Assembly: GCA_027324025.1 (NCBI GenBank)
Contig: DAHVYW010000035.1
Coordinates: 5,831-69,830, forward strand
Direction of reading: 5' to 3'
Length of the DNA stretch: 64,000 nucleotides
From: JAJZQD01 sp021847735
Lineage (GTDB): Bacteria > Bacillota > Thermincolia > Thermincolales > UBA2595
Positions within the stretch are counted from its first letter, which is position 1. Every line of letters begins with the position of its first letter. Made by a program: the position numbers and the translations under genes. The notes under the pieces were generated by a model. The model searched no databases. It had not been told where the DNA came from and saw nothing but the letters and a program-made list of their open reading frames with translations. Shown one piece after another: positions 55,965-64,000 of the stretch.

Positions 55965-55992
55965 GGCCTCTTCATGGAAGAGGCCTTCGTTT
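55965..55992 (+). terminator. Terminator-like hairpin between ilvC and the second ilvB
   Basis: GGCCTCTTC and GAAGAGGCC pair perfectly around ATG, followed by TTCGTTTTAAA. It may divide the cluster into two transcription levels. Just upstream, GGCGCTAGCGACTAGCGGCCAG is a degenerate short repeat. Confidence 0.7.
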
Positions 55993-56020
55993 TAAATATT
56001 GAAATAAGGGGGGAAATGGA

Positions 56021-57688
56021 ATGAAAATGACGGCGGCTCAAGCGCTGGTAAAGTGTCTACAGGACCAGGGGGTTGATGTGGTCTTCGGTTACCCGGGCGG
56101 TAATATCATACCGGTCTATGACGCTTTGTGCACATCATCCGAAATTAAACATATTTTGGTCCGGCACGAGCAGGGGGCCGTTCACGCAGCGGACGGGTAC
56201 GCCAGGGTTACCGGTAAGGTGGGGGTATGTATTGCCACCTCCGGGCCGGGTGCCACTAACCTGGTAACAGGTATAGCCAATGCGTACATGGATTCCATCC
56301 CTCTTGTCGTGATTACCGGTCAGGTGCCGACTACGATGGTAGGTACTGACGCCTTCCAAGAGGTTGACATTACCGGAATCACCATACCCATTACAAAACA
56401 TAACTATCTGGTAAGAGACGCCAATAAGATTCCCCTTATTGTCAAACGGGCTTTTCACATTGCCTCAACAGGCAGGCCGGGGCCGGTGCTGATTGACCTG
56501 CCCAAAAATGTGCTGCAGCAGGAAATTAATTTCAGTAACCCGACCGACCTGAAGTTGTTGGGCTACAAACCTACCTGCAAGGGGCACAAGTCCCAGATTG
56601 CTGCGGCCTGTGACCTTATCATGAAGGCCAAACAACCGTTGATTTACGCAGGGGGCGGAATTATTACCGCCAACGGCTCTGACGTTTTGTGCACACTGGC
56701 CGAGAAAATCTCGGCACCCGTTGCCTGTACCCTTATGGGGTTAGGCGGGTTCCCGGGCTGCCACGATCTTTCCCTTGGGATGCTGGGCCTGCACGGAACC
56801 AGGTATGCCAATAATGCCGTCATGGAATGCGATGTCCTGATTGCCTTGGGTGTACGCTTTGACGACCGTGTAGCTGTTGACTTTTCTTCCTTTGCCCCGA
56901 AAGCCAAGATTATTCACGTTGACATAGACCCCGCCGAAATCGGTAAAAATGTCAAGGTTGATATACCGATTGTCGGGGATGTTAAACAGGTAATGGAAGC
57001 AATGCTGGCACGGCTTGATGAGAAAAATGAAGACGAATGGCTGGCCCAGACGAAGGCCTGGAAGTCCCAGTATCCGCTGAAATATGAACCCAGCACCGGA
57101 CTTAAACCCCAGTTTATTGTTGAGACTATCAGGGAAATTACAGACGGCGAGGCCGTTATTGTGACAGATGTGGGGCAGCACCAGATGTGGGCCGCCCAGT
57201 ATTATAGAAGCAAAAAACCCCGCACCTTTATTTCGTCCGGCGGCCTGGGGACTATGGGATATGGCCTTCCTGCCGCAGTCGGAGCCCAGGTTGGGGCGCC
57301 CGACCGGGATGTTATCCTGATCACCGGGGACGGCAGCTTCCAAATGTGTATGCAGGAATTTGGGACTGCTGTAGAACAGGGACTCCCTGTTAAAGTTGTA
57401 ATCTTAAACAACGGTTCCCTGGGAATGGTGCGCCAGCTGCAGGAGTTTTATTGTGACAGGCGTTATATGGCTGTTAACTTTAGTAAGAATCCGGACTTTG
57501 TAAAGTTTGCCGGTGTTTATGACTCTCTGGGACTTCGTGTTACAGAGCCCGGGCAGTTTCGCGGGGCTCTGGAACAGGCTTTAAAAGGCGAAGGGCCGGT
57601 AATTATTGACTGTGTCATCGACCCGGATGAGAATGTTTATCCAATGGTTTTGGCCGGGCAGCCCCTGAGCCAGCCTGTAGATATATAG
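56021..57688 (+). CDS. ilvB: Acetolactate synthase large subunit (second copy)
   Basis: This is a second full-length AHAS catalytic subunit, 555 residues, with [38 protein letters not shown] and GDGSFQMCMQEFGTAVEQG. It is clearly related to, but well diverged from, the first copy. It has no adjacent small subunit; ilvN two genes upstream might serve both, or this copy may act alone. AAGGGGGG precedes the ATG. leuA follows 16 bp later. Confidence 0.94.
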   Translation: MKMTAAQALVKCLQDQGVDVVFGYPGGNIIPVYDALCTSSEIKHILVRHEQGAVHAADGYARVTGKVGVCIATSGPGATNLVTGIANAYMDSIPLVVITGQVPTTMVGTDAFQEVDITGITIPITKHNYLVRDANKIPLIVKRAFHIASTGRPGPVLIDLPKNVLQQEINFSNPTDLKLLGYKPTCKGHKSQIAAACDLIMKAKQPLIYAGGGIITANGSDVLCTLAEKISAPVACTLMGLGGFPGCHDLSLGMLGLHGTRYANNAVMECDVLIALGVRFDDRVAVDFSSFAPKAKIIHVDIDPAEIGKNVKVDIPIVGDVKQVMEAMLARLDEKNEDEWLAQTKAWKSQYPLKYEPSTGLKPQFIVETIREITDGEAVIVTDVGQHQMWAAQYYRSKKPRTFISSGGLGTMGYGLPAAVGAQVGAPDRDVILITGDGSFQMCMQEFGTAVEQGLPVKVVILNNGSLGMVRQLQEFYCDRRYMAVNFSKNPDFVKFAGVYDSLGLRVTEPGQFRGALEQALKGEGPVIIDCVIDPDENVYPMVLAGQPLSQPVDI

Positions 57689-57704
57689 AGGGGGGGAATG
57701 ATTT

Positions 57705-59264
57705 ATGACCGACCGGATACGAATTTTTGATACTACGCTGAGAGACGGCGAACAGTCTCCCGGGGTAAGCCTCAATACCCAGGAAAAGCTGGACATCGCC
57801 AAACAGCTCCAAAAGCTCGGCGTGGATATTATTGAAGCTGGTTTCCCCATTGCTTCCCAGGGGGACTTTGAATCTGTAAAAAATATCGCCGCAAATGTGA
57901 AAGGTGTTACTATCGCCGGCCTCGCCAGGGCCTCCTTCCTAGATATCGACAGGGCCTGGGAAGCAGTGAAATATGCTGAACAGGCCAGGATTCATACTTT
58001 TATAGCCACCTCGGACATCCACCTCAAACATAAATTGCGAATGAGCCGGGAAGAGGTTTTGGAGGCGGCCATAGCTGCTGTTAAGCACGCCAAGCAGTAT
58101 ACGGCAGATGTGGAGTTTTCGGCCGAGGATGCCTTCCGCAGTGAGCTGGAGTTCCTGTGCCGGGTTGTAGAAGCCGCCATATCAGCCGGGGCCACTACAA
58201 TCAATATCCCCGACACGGTGGGCTACGCCACCCCCACGGAATTTGGGGAGTTTATCAGGGATATAAGGGCCAAGGTGCCCAATGTCGATAAGGCGGTAAT
58301 CAGTGTACACTGCCACAACGACCTAGGCCTGGCGGTGGCAAACTCTTTGGCGGCTGTAGCTAACGGCGCCCAGCAGATTGAATGTACAGTTAACGGTATA
58401 GGTGAGCGGGCAGGCAACGCCTCTCTAGAGGAAGTTGTAATGGCTCTTTACACCAGGAACCCGTTTTACAGTAAAACAACCGGTATCAAAAAGGAAGAGA
58501 TTTACCGAACCAGCCGGCTGGTCGCCAACCTGACGGGTATGCGGGTCCAGTCTAATAAGGCTATTGTAGGGAAAAACGCTTTTGCCCATGAATCCGGTAT
58601 CCATCAGGACGGTGTGCTCAAAGAACGCAGTACCTATGAAATTATGAATCCCGAAATGATAGGCTTGAACATAAACAATATTGTACTGGGTAAGCACTCC
58701 GGGCGCCACGCCATTAAGGACCGGTTGTTTGAGTTGGGGTATAACCTGTCAGACGAAGAGATTAACAAATCATTTGTCAAGTTTAAAGCTCTGGCAGATA
58801 AAAAGAAGGAGATTAAAGACGAAGACCTGGCCGCTATTGTTGAGAACGAAGTGCTTACAGTGCCGGAAACTTATAAAATTGAGTACCTGCATTACACCAG
58901 CGGCACGCAGGTGATTCCTACGGCCACCCTTCGCCTGGGCAAAGGGGAAGAAATGATCGAGGAGGCCGCCTGTGGAGATGGCCCGGTTGACGCCATTTGC
59001 AACGCTATTGATAAAATTACCGGGATAACCAGTACATTACAGTTTTACAACCTGCAGGCTGTGACCGGTGGGAAGGACGCCTTGGGTGAAGCCACTGTGA
59101 AGATTCAGCCCAACGGCGGCAGTAAAAAAACTTACCTGGGCCGGGGGGTCAGTACCGATGTAATTGAAGCCACTGCCAAAGCATATCTAAACGCAGTTAA
59201 TAAGATTGTTTTTGCCCAAATGGAAGGCGAAGAGCATATAGAACGGCCGGAAGCCGGTATTTAA
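57705..59264 (+). CDS. leuA: 2-isopropylmalate synthase
   Basis: LeuA condenses 2-ketoisovalerate with acetyl-CoA, the first committed step to leucine. The 519 residues include [33 protein letters not shown] and the C-terminal regulatory domain that binds leucine (about 390-510; [20 protein letters not shown]). AGGGGGGG precedes the ATG. Confidence 0.96.
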   Translation: MTDRIRIFDTTLRDGEQSPGVSLNTQEKLDIAKQLQKLGVDIIEAGFPIASQGDFESVKNIAANVKGVTIAGLARASFLDIDRAWEAVKYAEQARIHTFIATSDIHLKHKLRMSREEVLEAAIAAVKHAKQYTADVEFSAEDAFRSELEFLCRVVEAAISAGATTINIPDTVGYATPTEFGEFIRDIRAKVPNVDKAVISVHCHNDLGLAVANSLAAVANGAQQIECTVNGIGERAGNASLEEVVMALYTRNPFYSKTTGIKKEEIYRTSRLVANLTGMRVQSNKAIVGKNAFAHESGIHQDGVLKERSTYEIMNPEMIGLNINNIVLGKHSGRHAIKDRLFELGYNLSDEEINKSFVKFKALADKKKEIKDEDLAAIVENEVLTVPETYKIEYLHYTSGTQVIPTATLRLGKGEEMIEEAACGDGPVDAICNAIDKITGITSTLQFYNLQAVTGGKDALGEATVKIQPNGGSKKTYLGRGVSTDVIEATAKAYLNAVNKIVFAQMEGEEHIERPEAGI

Positions 59265-59293
59265 GGGTTCCGGTAATAGAGAGGTGATCAAAG

Positions 59294-60556
59294 ATGGGTA
59301 TGACCATCACAGAAAAAATCCTGGCCGCCCATGCGGGCCGGGATCAGGTGGAGCCGGGCGAGCTCATCAACTGTAAGGTTGATGTGGTGCTAGGCAATGA
59401 CATAACGGCGCCCGTGGCCATCAAGGAGTTTGAAAAAATCGGGGTATCCGGCGTTTTTGACAAGGAAAGGGTAGTACTTATCCCTGATCATTTTACTCCC
59501 AACAAGGACATCAAATCAGCGGAACAGGCCAAAATGCTGCGGGATTTTGCCAGAAAGCACGGCCTGACCAATTACTTTGAAGTGGGTAGAATGGGTATCG
59601 AACACTGCCTGCTGCCGGAACAGGGGATTGTTCTCCCCGGCGATGTCGTCATCGGGGCAGATTCCCATACCTGTACTTACGGTGCCCTAGGCGCTTTCTC
59701 GACAGGTGTCGGGAGTACAGACATGGCGGCCGGGATGGCATCAGGAGAAGTCTGGTTCAAGGTACCGGAATCCATCAAATTTGTGTTCAACGGGGAGTTG
59801 AACAAGTGGGTCAGCGGCAAGGACCTTATCCTTTACGCTATCGGTGACATCGGCGTTGACGGGGCCCTTTATGAAGCCATGGAGTTCACCGGTCCCGCAA
59901 TTAGCAGTCTTTCCATGGACGGACGCCTTACGATGGCCAACATGGCTATCGAAGCCGGCGGCAAAAACGGCATTATCGCCCCCGACCAGACCACCATTGA
60001 CTATGTCAAATCCCGGGCCAAAAGGCCGTATAAGGTTTATGCAAGTGACGAAGACGCCAGGTATACGAGAGTGATCGAGTACAATGTGGCAGACATTGAG
60101 CCCCAGGTTGCCTTTCCGCACCTGCCGGAAAATGCCAGGCCAATTAGCGAAGTGGGAACAGTGGAAATCGACCAGGCCGTAATCGGTTCATGTACCAACG
60201 GCCGGATGGAGGACCTCCGGATTGCCGCCAACGTGCTCAAGGGCCAAAAGGTGCACCCTTATGTAAGACTGGTAATTTTCCCGGGCACCCAGGCCATTTT
60301 CAAGCAGGCCATGCAAGAAGGACTGTTTGAGATATTTGTTGATGCCGGCGCCGCGGTCAGCACCCCCACATGCGGGCCTTGCCTCGGCGGCCATATGGGC
60401 ATCTTAGCCAAGGGTGAACGGGCAATTGCCACCACCAACCGCAATTTTGTGGGCCGGATGGGCCATCCCGAAAGTGAAGTCTACCTTTCCAACCCGGCCG
60501 TTGCGGCAGCGTCCGCTATTCTGGGGCGTATTGCCAGCCCCGAGGAGGTGGAGTAA
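59294..60556 (+). CDS. leuC: 3-isopropylmalate dehydratase large subunit
   Basis: The 420-residue aconitase-family subunit belongs to the shorter archaeal/clostridial LeuC type. Fe-S ligands lie in [12 protein letters not shown] and [25 protein letters not shown] is also present. With LeuD it isomerises 2-isopropylmalate and probably also citramalate. leuD starts directly after its stop codon. Confidence 0.95.
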   Translation: MGMTITEKILAAHAGRDQVEPGELINCKVDVVLGNDITAPVAIKEFEKIGVSGVFDKERVVLIPDHFTPNKDIKSAEQAKMLRDFARKHGLTNYFEVGRMGIEHCLLPEQGIVLPGDVVIGADSHTCTYGALGAFSTGVGSTDMAAGMASGEVWFKVPESIKFVFNGELNKWVSGKDLILYAIGDIGVDGALYEAMEFTGPAISSLSMDGRLTMANMAIEAGGKNGIIAPDQTTIDYVKSRAKRPYKVYASDEDARYTRVIEYNVADIEPQVAFPHLPENARPISEVGTVEIDQAVIGSCTNGRMEDLRIAANVLKGQKVHPYVRLVIFPGTQAIFKQAMQEGLFEIFVDAGAAVSTPTCGPCLGGHMGILAKGERAIATTNRNFVGRMGHPESEVYLSNPAVAAASAILGRIASPEEVE

Positions 60557-61051
60557 ATGGAATTTCAGGGACGTACATGGAAATTCGGCGCAGATGTTGA
60601 CACAGATGCCATCATTCCGGCCAGGTACCTCAACACCTCCGACCCTGCCGAACTAGCAGCTCATTGTATGGAGGACGCTGACCCGGAGTTCCCGAACAAG
60701 GTTGCCGCGGGAGATGTCATAGTAGCTGACAAAAACTTCGGCTGCGGCAGTTCCAGGGAGCATGCCCCTATATGTCTTAAGGCAGCAGGAGTTTCCTGTG
60801 TAATAGCCAAATCCTTTGCCCGGATTTTTTACCGCAACGCCTTTAACATCGGCCTGCCGATTTTGGAATCTCCCGAAGCCGTAGATGGTATAGAGGAAGG
60901 CGACCAGTTAAAAGTAGATGTGGATAATGGCGTAATATATAACCTGACCAAAGGCACCAGTTTCAAATCAACGGCAATTCCTCCGTTTATGCAGGAGCTC
61001 ATTGATGCCGGCGGCCTGATTAACTATTTACGGGGGAGGCTTAGCAGGTAA
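60557..61051 (+). CDS. leuD: 3-isopropylmalate dehydratase small subunit
   Basis: The 164-residue swivel-domain partner of LeuC. It shows [13 protein letters not shown] and [32 protein letters not shown] lies ahead of the ATG, inside leuC. Stop and start codons of leuC/leuD and leuD/leuB abut, so the three are translationally coupled. Confidence 0.96.
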   Translation: MEFQGRTWKFGADVDTDAIIPARYLNTSDPAELAAHCMEDADPEFPNKVAAGDVIVADKNFGCGSSREHAPICLKAAGVSCVIAKSFARIFYRNAFNIGLPILESPEAVDGIEEGDQLKVDVDNGVIYNLTKGTSFKSTAIPPFMQELIDAGGLINYLRGRLSR

Positions 61052-62119
61052 ATGTATAAGATTGCTGTTTTACCGGGTGATGGGATTGGAGTTGAAATTG
61101 TTCCGGAAGCCGTTAAGGTATTAAAATCAATCAGCCAGAAATACGGGCATACCTTTGAATTTACGGAAGGGCTTATCGGTGGGGCGGCCATTGACGCGGT
61201 CGGAGCGCCACTGCCGGATGACACCCTTCAACTGTGCCACAATAGTGAGGCAGTACTGTTGGGAGCTATTGGCGGGCCTAAGTGGGACACCCTCCCGGTA
61301 CACCTCAGGCCGGAAGCCGGGGCTTTGCTGCCCCTCAGGAAGGCTCTTGGTTTATACGCTAACCTAAGGCCGGTCATGCTGTATGACGCGCTCCTGGATG
61401 CCTCCACCCTCAAAAAAGAGGTTATCGAAGGGACAGATATCATGGTCATTAGGGAACTGACCGGCGGTCTTTACTTCGGTGAAAAGAGGCGTGAAAAAAC
61501 ACCGACCGGCCAGTTGGCGGTAGACACCCTTATTTACAGCACAGAGGAAATCGTGCGGATTGCCCGCCTGGGCTTCGAGATTGCCATGAAACGGAAAAAG
61601 GTTCTTCATTCCATTGACAAGGCCAATGTCCTGGAAAGTTCGCGCCTCTGGCGGGAAACCGTGACCGGACTGGCCAAAGAATACCCGCAAGTTGAACTCA
61701 TTCATATGTATGTAGATAATTGCGCTATGCAGTTGGTCCGCTGGCCCAAGCAGTTTGATGTGATTGTCACCGAGAACATGTTCGGGGATATCCTGACAGA
61801 CCAGGCCTCCATGCTTACCGGCTCTATCGGCATGCTGCCTTCCGCCAGCCTGGGCGGCAAAGTGGGTCTTTATGAACCCAGCCACGGCTCCGCACCTGAC
61901 ATTGCAGGGCAGAAGAAAGCCAACCCCCTTGCCACAATCCTGTCAGCAGCCATGATGCTGAGATATTCATTTAACCTAAACGATGAAGCAAAGGTAATCG
62001 AGGATGCTGTGGTCAAGGTTCTTGACCTTGGCTACAGGACACCGGACATCATGGAAGATGGGGGAAAACCGGTTGATACCGAAGAAATGGGCAGCCGGGT
62101 AGTGGAACAAATCATTTAG
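61052..62119 (+). CDS. leuB: 3-isopropylmalate dehydrogenase
   Basis: The 355-residue enzyme oxidises and decarboxylates 3-isopropylmalate with NAD+. Signatures are [19 protein letters not shown], the substrate region around VRELTGG-like [25 protein letters not shown] and [13 protein letters not shown]. It abuts leuD. It can also act on citramalate-derived methylmalate in the isoleucine route. Confidence 0.96.
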   Translation: MYKIAVLPGDGIGVEIVPEAVKVLKSISQKYGHTFEFTEGLIGGAAIDAVGAPLPDDTLQLCHNSEAVLLGAIGGPKWDTLPVHLRPEAGALLPLRKALGLYANLRPVMLYDALLDASTLKKEVIEGTDIMVIRELTGGLYFGEKRREKTPTGQLAVDTLIYSTEEIVRIARLGFEIAMKRKKVLHSIDKANVLESSRLWRETVTGLAKEYPQVELIHMYVDNCAMQLVRWPKQFDVIVTENMFGDILTDQASMLTGSIGMLPSASLGGKVGLYEPSHGSAPDIAGQKKANPLATILSAAMMLRYSFNLNDEAKVIEDAVVKVLDLGYRTPDIMEDGGKPVDTEEMGSRVVEQII

Positions 62120-62154
62120 TCAACTTATCTTTTCATTATCGGTGAAAAGAGGGC

Positions 62155-62178
62155 AAAGGTTGGTTTGCGCCGCAAACC
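62155..62178 (+). repeat. Short hairpin repeat shared with the argF-argG gap
   Basis: AAAGGTTGGTTTGC then GCCGCAAACC recurs at 44780-44803 with one base changed in the loop. The arms GGTTTGC and GCAAACC are complementary. Located about 25 bp upstream of cimA. Confidence 0.5.
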
Positions 62179-62202
62179 TTCCGATTTTAAAGGAGTAAAG
62201 GT

Positions 62203-63795
62203 ATGAAAAAGGTATTACTATTTGACACTACCCTTCGAGATGGCACCCAGGGTGAAGGGGTTTCCCTCTCTGTGGAAGACAAAATAAAAATTGCCGTAAA
62301 GTTGGATAAAATGGGCATCCACTATATTGAGGGCGGGTGGCCCGGTTCCAATCCCAAAGATATTGAGTTTTTTAGGCAGATTAAGGACCACTGCCTGGAA
62401 CAAGCCACTATAGTAGCCTTTGGCAGTACCTGTAAACCTGGGCTGAAGCCGGAGGAAGACTCCAACATTCGGTCTATCCTTGAATCAGGGGTCAAAACGG
62501 CGACTGTTTTCGGTAAGAGCTGGGACTTTCATGTTACCCATGCCCTGAAAACCTCCCTCAAGGAAAATATCAGGATTATTACTGATTCGGTTCGTTACCT
62601 TAAATCAAAAGGGTTGGAAGTACTATATGATGCGGAACACTTTTTTGACGGATACAAAAACAACCCTTCTTATGCCCTGAAGACTATTTTGGCGGCCCAG
62701 GAAGCCGGGGCGGACCTACTCTGCCTGTGTGACACAAACGGGGGCAGCCTTCCCACTGAGGTAATGGAAATTGTCCGTACTGTTGTCGGTAAGGTGCGTG
62801 TACCGGTGGGCATTCACGCCCACAACGACGGCGAATTGGCAGTGGCCAATTCGCTGGTAGCGGTTCAGGCCGGGGCAGTCCAGGTCCAGGGGACGATAAA
62901 TGGTTATGGTGAAAGATGCGGGAATGCCAACCTTTGTTCAATAATTCCGAATCTGGTGTTTAAACTGGGTTATGAATGCCTGCCTGAGGAAAAACTTACC
63001 GGGATGACGGAGTTATCCAGATATGTAAGTGAATTGGCCAACCTTAATCCTAATCCTCACCAACCATATGTCGGCAACAGCGCTTTCGCTCATAAGGGCG
63101 GGATACATGTCAGCGCCTTGCTGAAAAACCCTGAAACATACGAACACGTTCAGCCTGAAACAGTTGGGAATATCAGAAGGGTTCTGGTTTCCGAACTCTC
63201 CGGGATGAGCAATATCATTTACAAGGCCGAGGAATTGGAATTGGATATTGATTTAAATCAGACCAACCCGGAAACCAAAGCCGTCCTTGAACAGATTAAA
63301 GAACTTGAACACCAGGGGTTCCAGTTTGAGGGTGCGGATGCGTCTTTTGAACTCTTACTAAGAAAGGGTTTTAACGGTTACCATGAACCCTTTAACCTGG
63401 AAACCCTTAGAATTATCATGGAAAAACGGGAGAACAATGAGATATATTCGGAGGCTATTATAAAACTGCGGGTGGGTGGTGAAATTGTCCACACCGCTGC
63501 TGAAGGCAACGGACCTGTAAATGCCCTGGATAATGCCCTGCGTAAAGCCCTTGAAGGCTGTTATCCCAATATTCATGATATGAAACTTGCGGATTACAAG
63601 GTTAGGGTTCTTGACGGCAATTCGGGCACAGGCGCCCTAGTTCGCGTTCTCATTGAAACTCACGACCATTACGACTCTTGGGGCACGGTTGGCGTTTCAA
63701 GCAACATTATCGAAGCAAGCTGGCAGGCTCTAGTAGACAGTGTTGCCTACGGCTTGCTGAGAAACAAGAAAAGGGACGAAAAGCGGAAGAAGTAA
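62203..63795 (+). CDS. cimA: (R)-citramalate synthase
   Basis: CimA condenses pyruvate with acetyl-CoA to citramalate, opening a threonine-independent route to isoleucine. The 530 residues show [40 protein letters not shown] and [17 protein letters not shown], which separate it from LeuA. The C-terminal regulatory domain is present. AAAGGAG precedes the ATG. No ilvA is seen, consistent with use of this route together with leuCDB. Confidence 0.94.
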   Translation: MKKVLLFDTTLRDGTQGEGVSLSVEDKIKIAVKLDKMGIHYIEGGWPGSNPKDIEFFRQIKDHCLEQATIVAFGSTCKPGLKPEEDSNIRSILESGVKTATVFGKSWDFHVTHALKTSLKENIRIITDSVRYLKSKGLEVLYDAEHFFDGYKNNPSYALKTILAAQEAGADLLCLCDTNGGSLPTEVMEIVRTVVGKVRVPVGIHAHNDGELAVANSLVAVQAGAVQVQGTINGYGERCGNANLCSIIPNLVFKLGYECLPEEKLTGMTELSRYVSELANLNPNPHQPYVGNSAFAHKGGIHVSALLKNPETYEHVQPETVGNIRRVLVSELSGMSNIIYKAEELELDIDLNQTNPETKAVLEQIKELEHQGFQFEGADASFELLLRKGFNGYHEPFNLETLRIIMEKRENNEIYSEAIIKLRVGGEIVHTAAEGNGPVNALDNALRKALEGCYPNIHDMKLADYKVRVLDGNSGTGALVRVLIETHDHYDSWGTVGVSSNIIEASWQALVDSVAYGLLRNKKRDEKRKK

Positions 63796-63798
63796 GTT

Positions 63799-63831
63799 TA
63801 AATGCGTGGCCAATTTAGGCCACGCATTTTT
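63799..63831 (+). terminator. Terminator after cimA
   Basis: AAATGCGTGGCC pairs with GGCCACGCATTT around AATTTA, followed by TTTTT. It closes the ilv-leu-cimA cluster. Confidence 0.92.
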
Positions 63832-63946
63832 GGCGAATAGGATAGTATATGCTAGTAGTCCCGCATTATAAACAATAACTCGGAGTTTTGCTCCAGCGAG
63901 GCCTTTCCAATTATTTGGGAAGTGCTAATTTTCTCAAGCGGTGGCA

Positions 63947-64000
63947 GTGAACTCGTTCAGCTAAAGCTGAACATCGAAACTTCAGTGGGGGACTCTACCC
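63947..64000 (+). repeat. R2 repeat, copy 3 (cut by window end)
   Basis: The first 54 bases of the R2 unit, GTGAACTCGTTCAGCTAAAG onwards, are identical to copy 2 up to the window edge. The rest lies outside. Confidence 0.85.

Overview
The window reads as the chromosome of an anaerobic, endospore-forming Firmicute of the Clostridia, most like the Peptococcaceae group (Thermincola, Desulfotomaculum and Pelotomaculum relatives). The reasons are the Gram-positive S10/spc/alpha gene order, frequent TTG and GTG starts behind strong GGAGG sites, spore genes (cwlD, an H-type small acid-soluble spore protein), T-box and M-box leaders, a decaheme c-type cytochrome lipoprotein and a Tat-exported NiFe hydrogenase. 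The species assignment is an inference; no rRNA gene is present.

Layout. 1-12.9 kb: the end of the spc operon and the alpha operon (rplN to rplQ, with secY, map, infA, rpoA), continuing into ecfA1-ecfA2-ecfT and truA. adk is missing from its usual place between secY and map. 12.9-21.5 kb: an accessory block that separates truA from rplM-rpsI. It holds a ferritin-like diiron protein, a flavin reductase, a CBS protein, an orphan response regulator, a bacteriohemerythrin, a TPR protein, a PAP2 phosphatase and a magnesium locus (promoter, M-box riboswitch, terminator, a channel-less PRC/MgtE-N/CBS protein, an Nramp-related transporter). 21.5-22.4 kb: rplM-rpsI. 22.5-34.4 kb: decaheme cytochrome, cwlD, an AmmeMemoRadiSam pair, an FAD amine-oxidase-like protein, a NiFe hydrogenase operon, a membrane metallophosphoesterase, sspH and a decayed PAS gene. 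34.4-47.8 kb: an arginine regulon (argC, argJ, argB, argD, carB, argF, argG, argH) behind two tandem ARG-box-like operators, with a radical SAM gene, a PNPOx-like gene and a two-helix membrane protein interspersed. 49-63.8 kb: lysC, then a T-box-controlled branched-chain amino acid cluster (ilvD, ilvB, ilvN, ilvC, a second ilvB, leuA, leuC, leuD, leuB, cimA).

Two dispersed repeat families stand out. R1 has four copies of about 130-270 bp. They are nested palindromes at gene 3' ends whose stem arms differ from copy to copy yet stay complementary within each copy. R2 has three nearly identical copies of about 112 bp with three hairpins; one supplies the ilvD stop codon. No CRISPR array, tRNA, rRNA or complete transposase gene was seen.

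The most interesting candidates are the M-box / detached MgtE sensor / Nramp-related magnesium module, the R1 palindromes, and the hydrogenase small subunit with Asp in place of a proximal-cluster Cys behind a possible leader-peptide attenuator.
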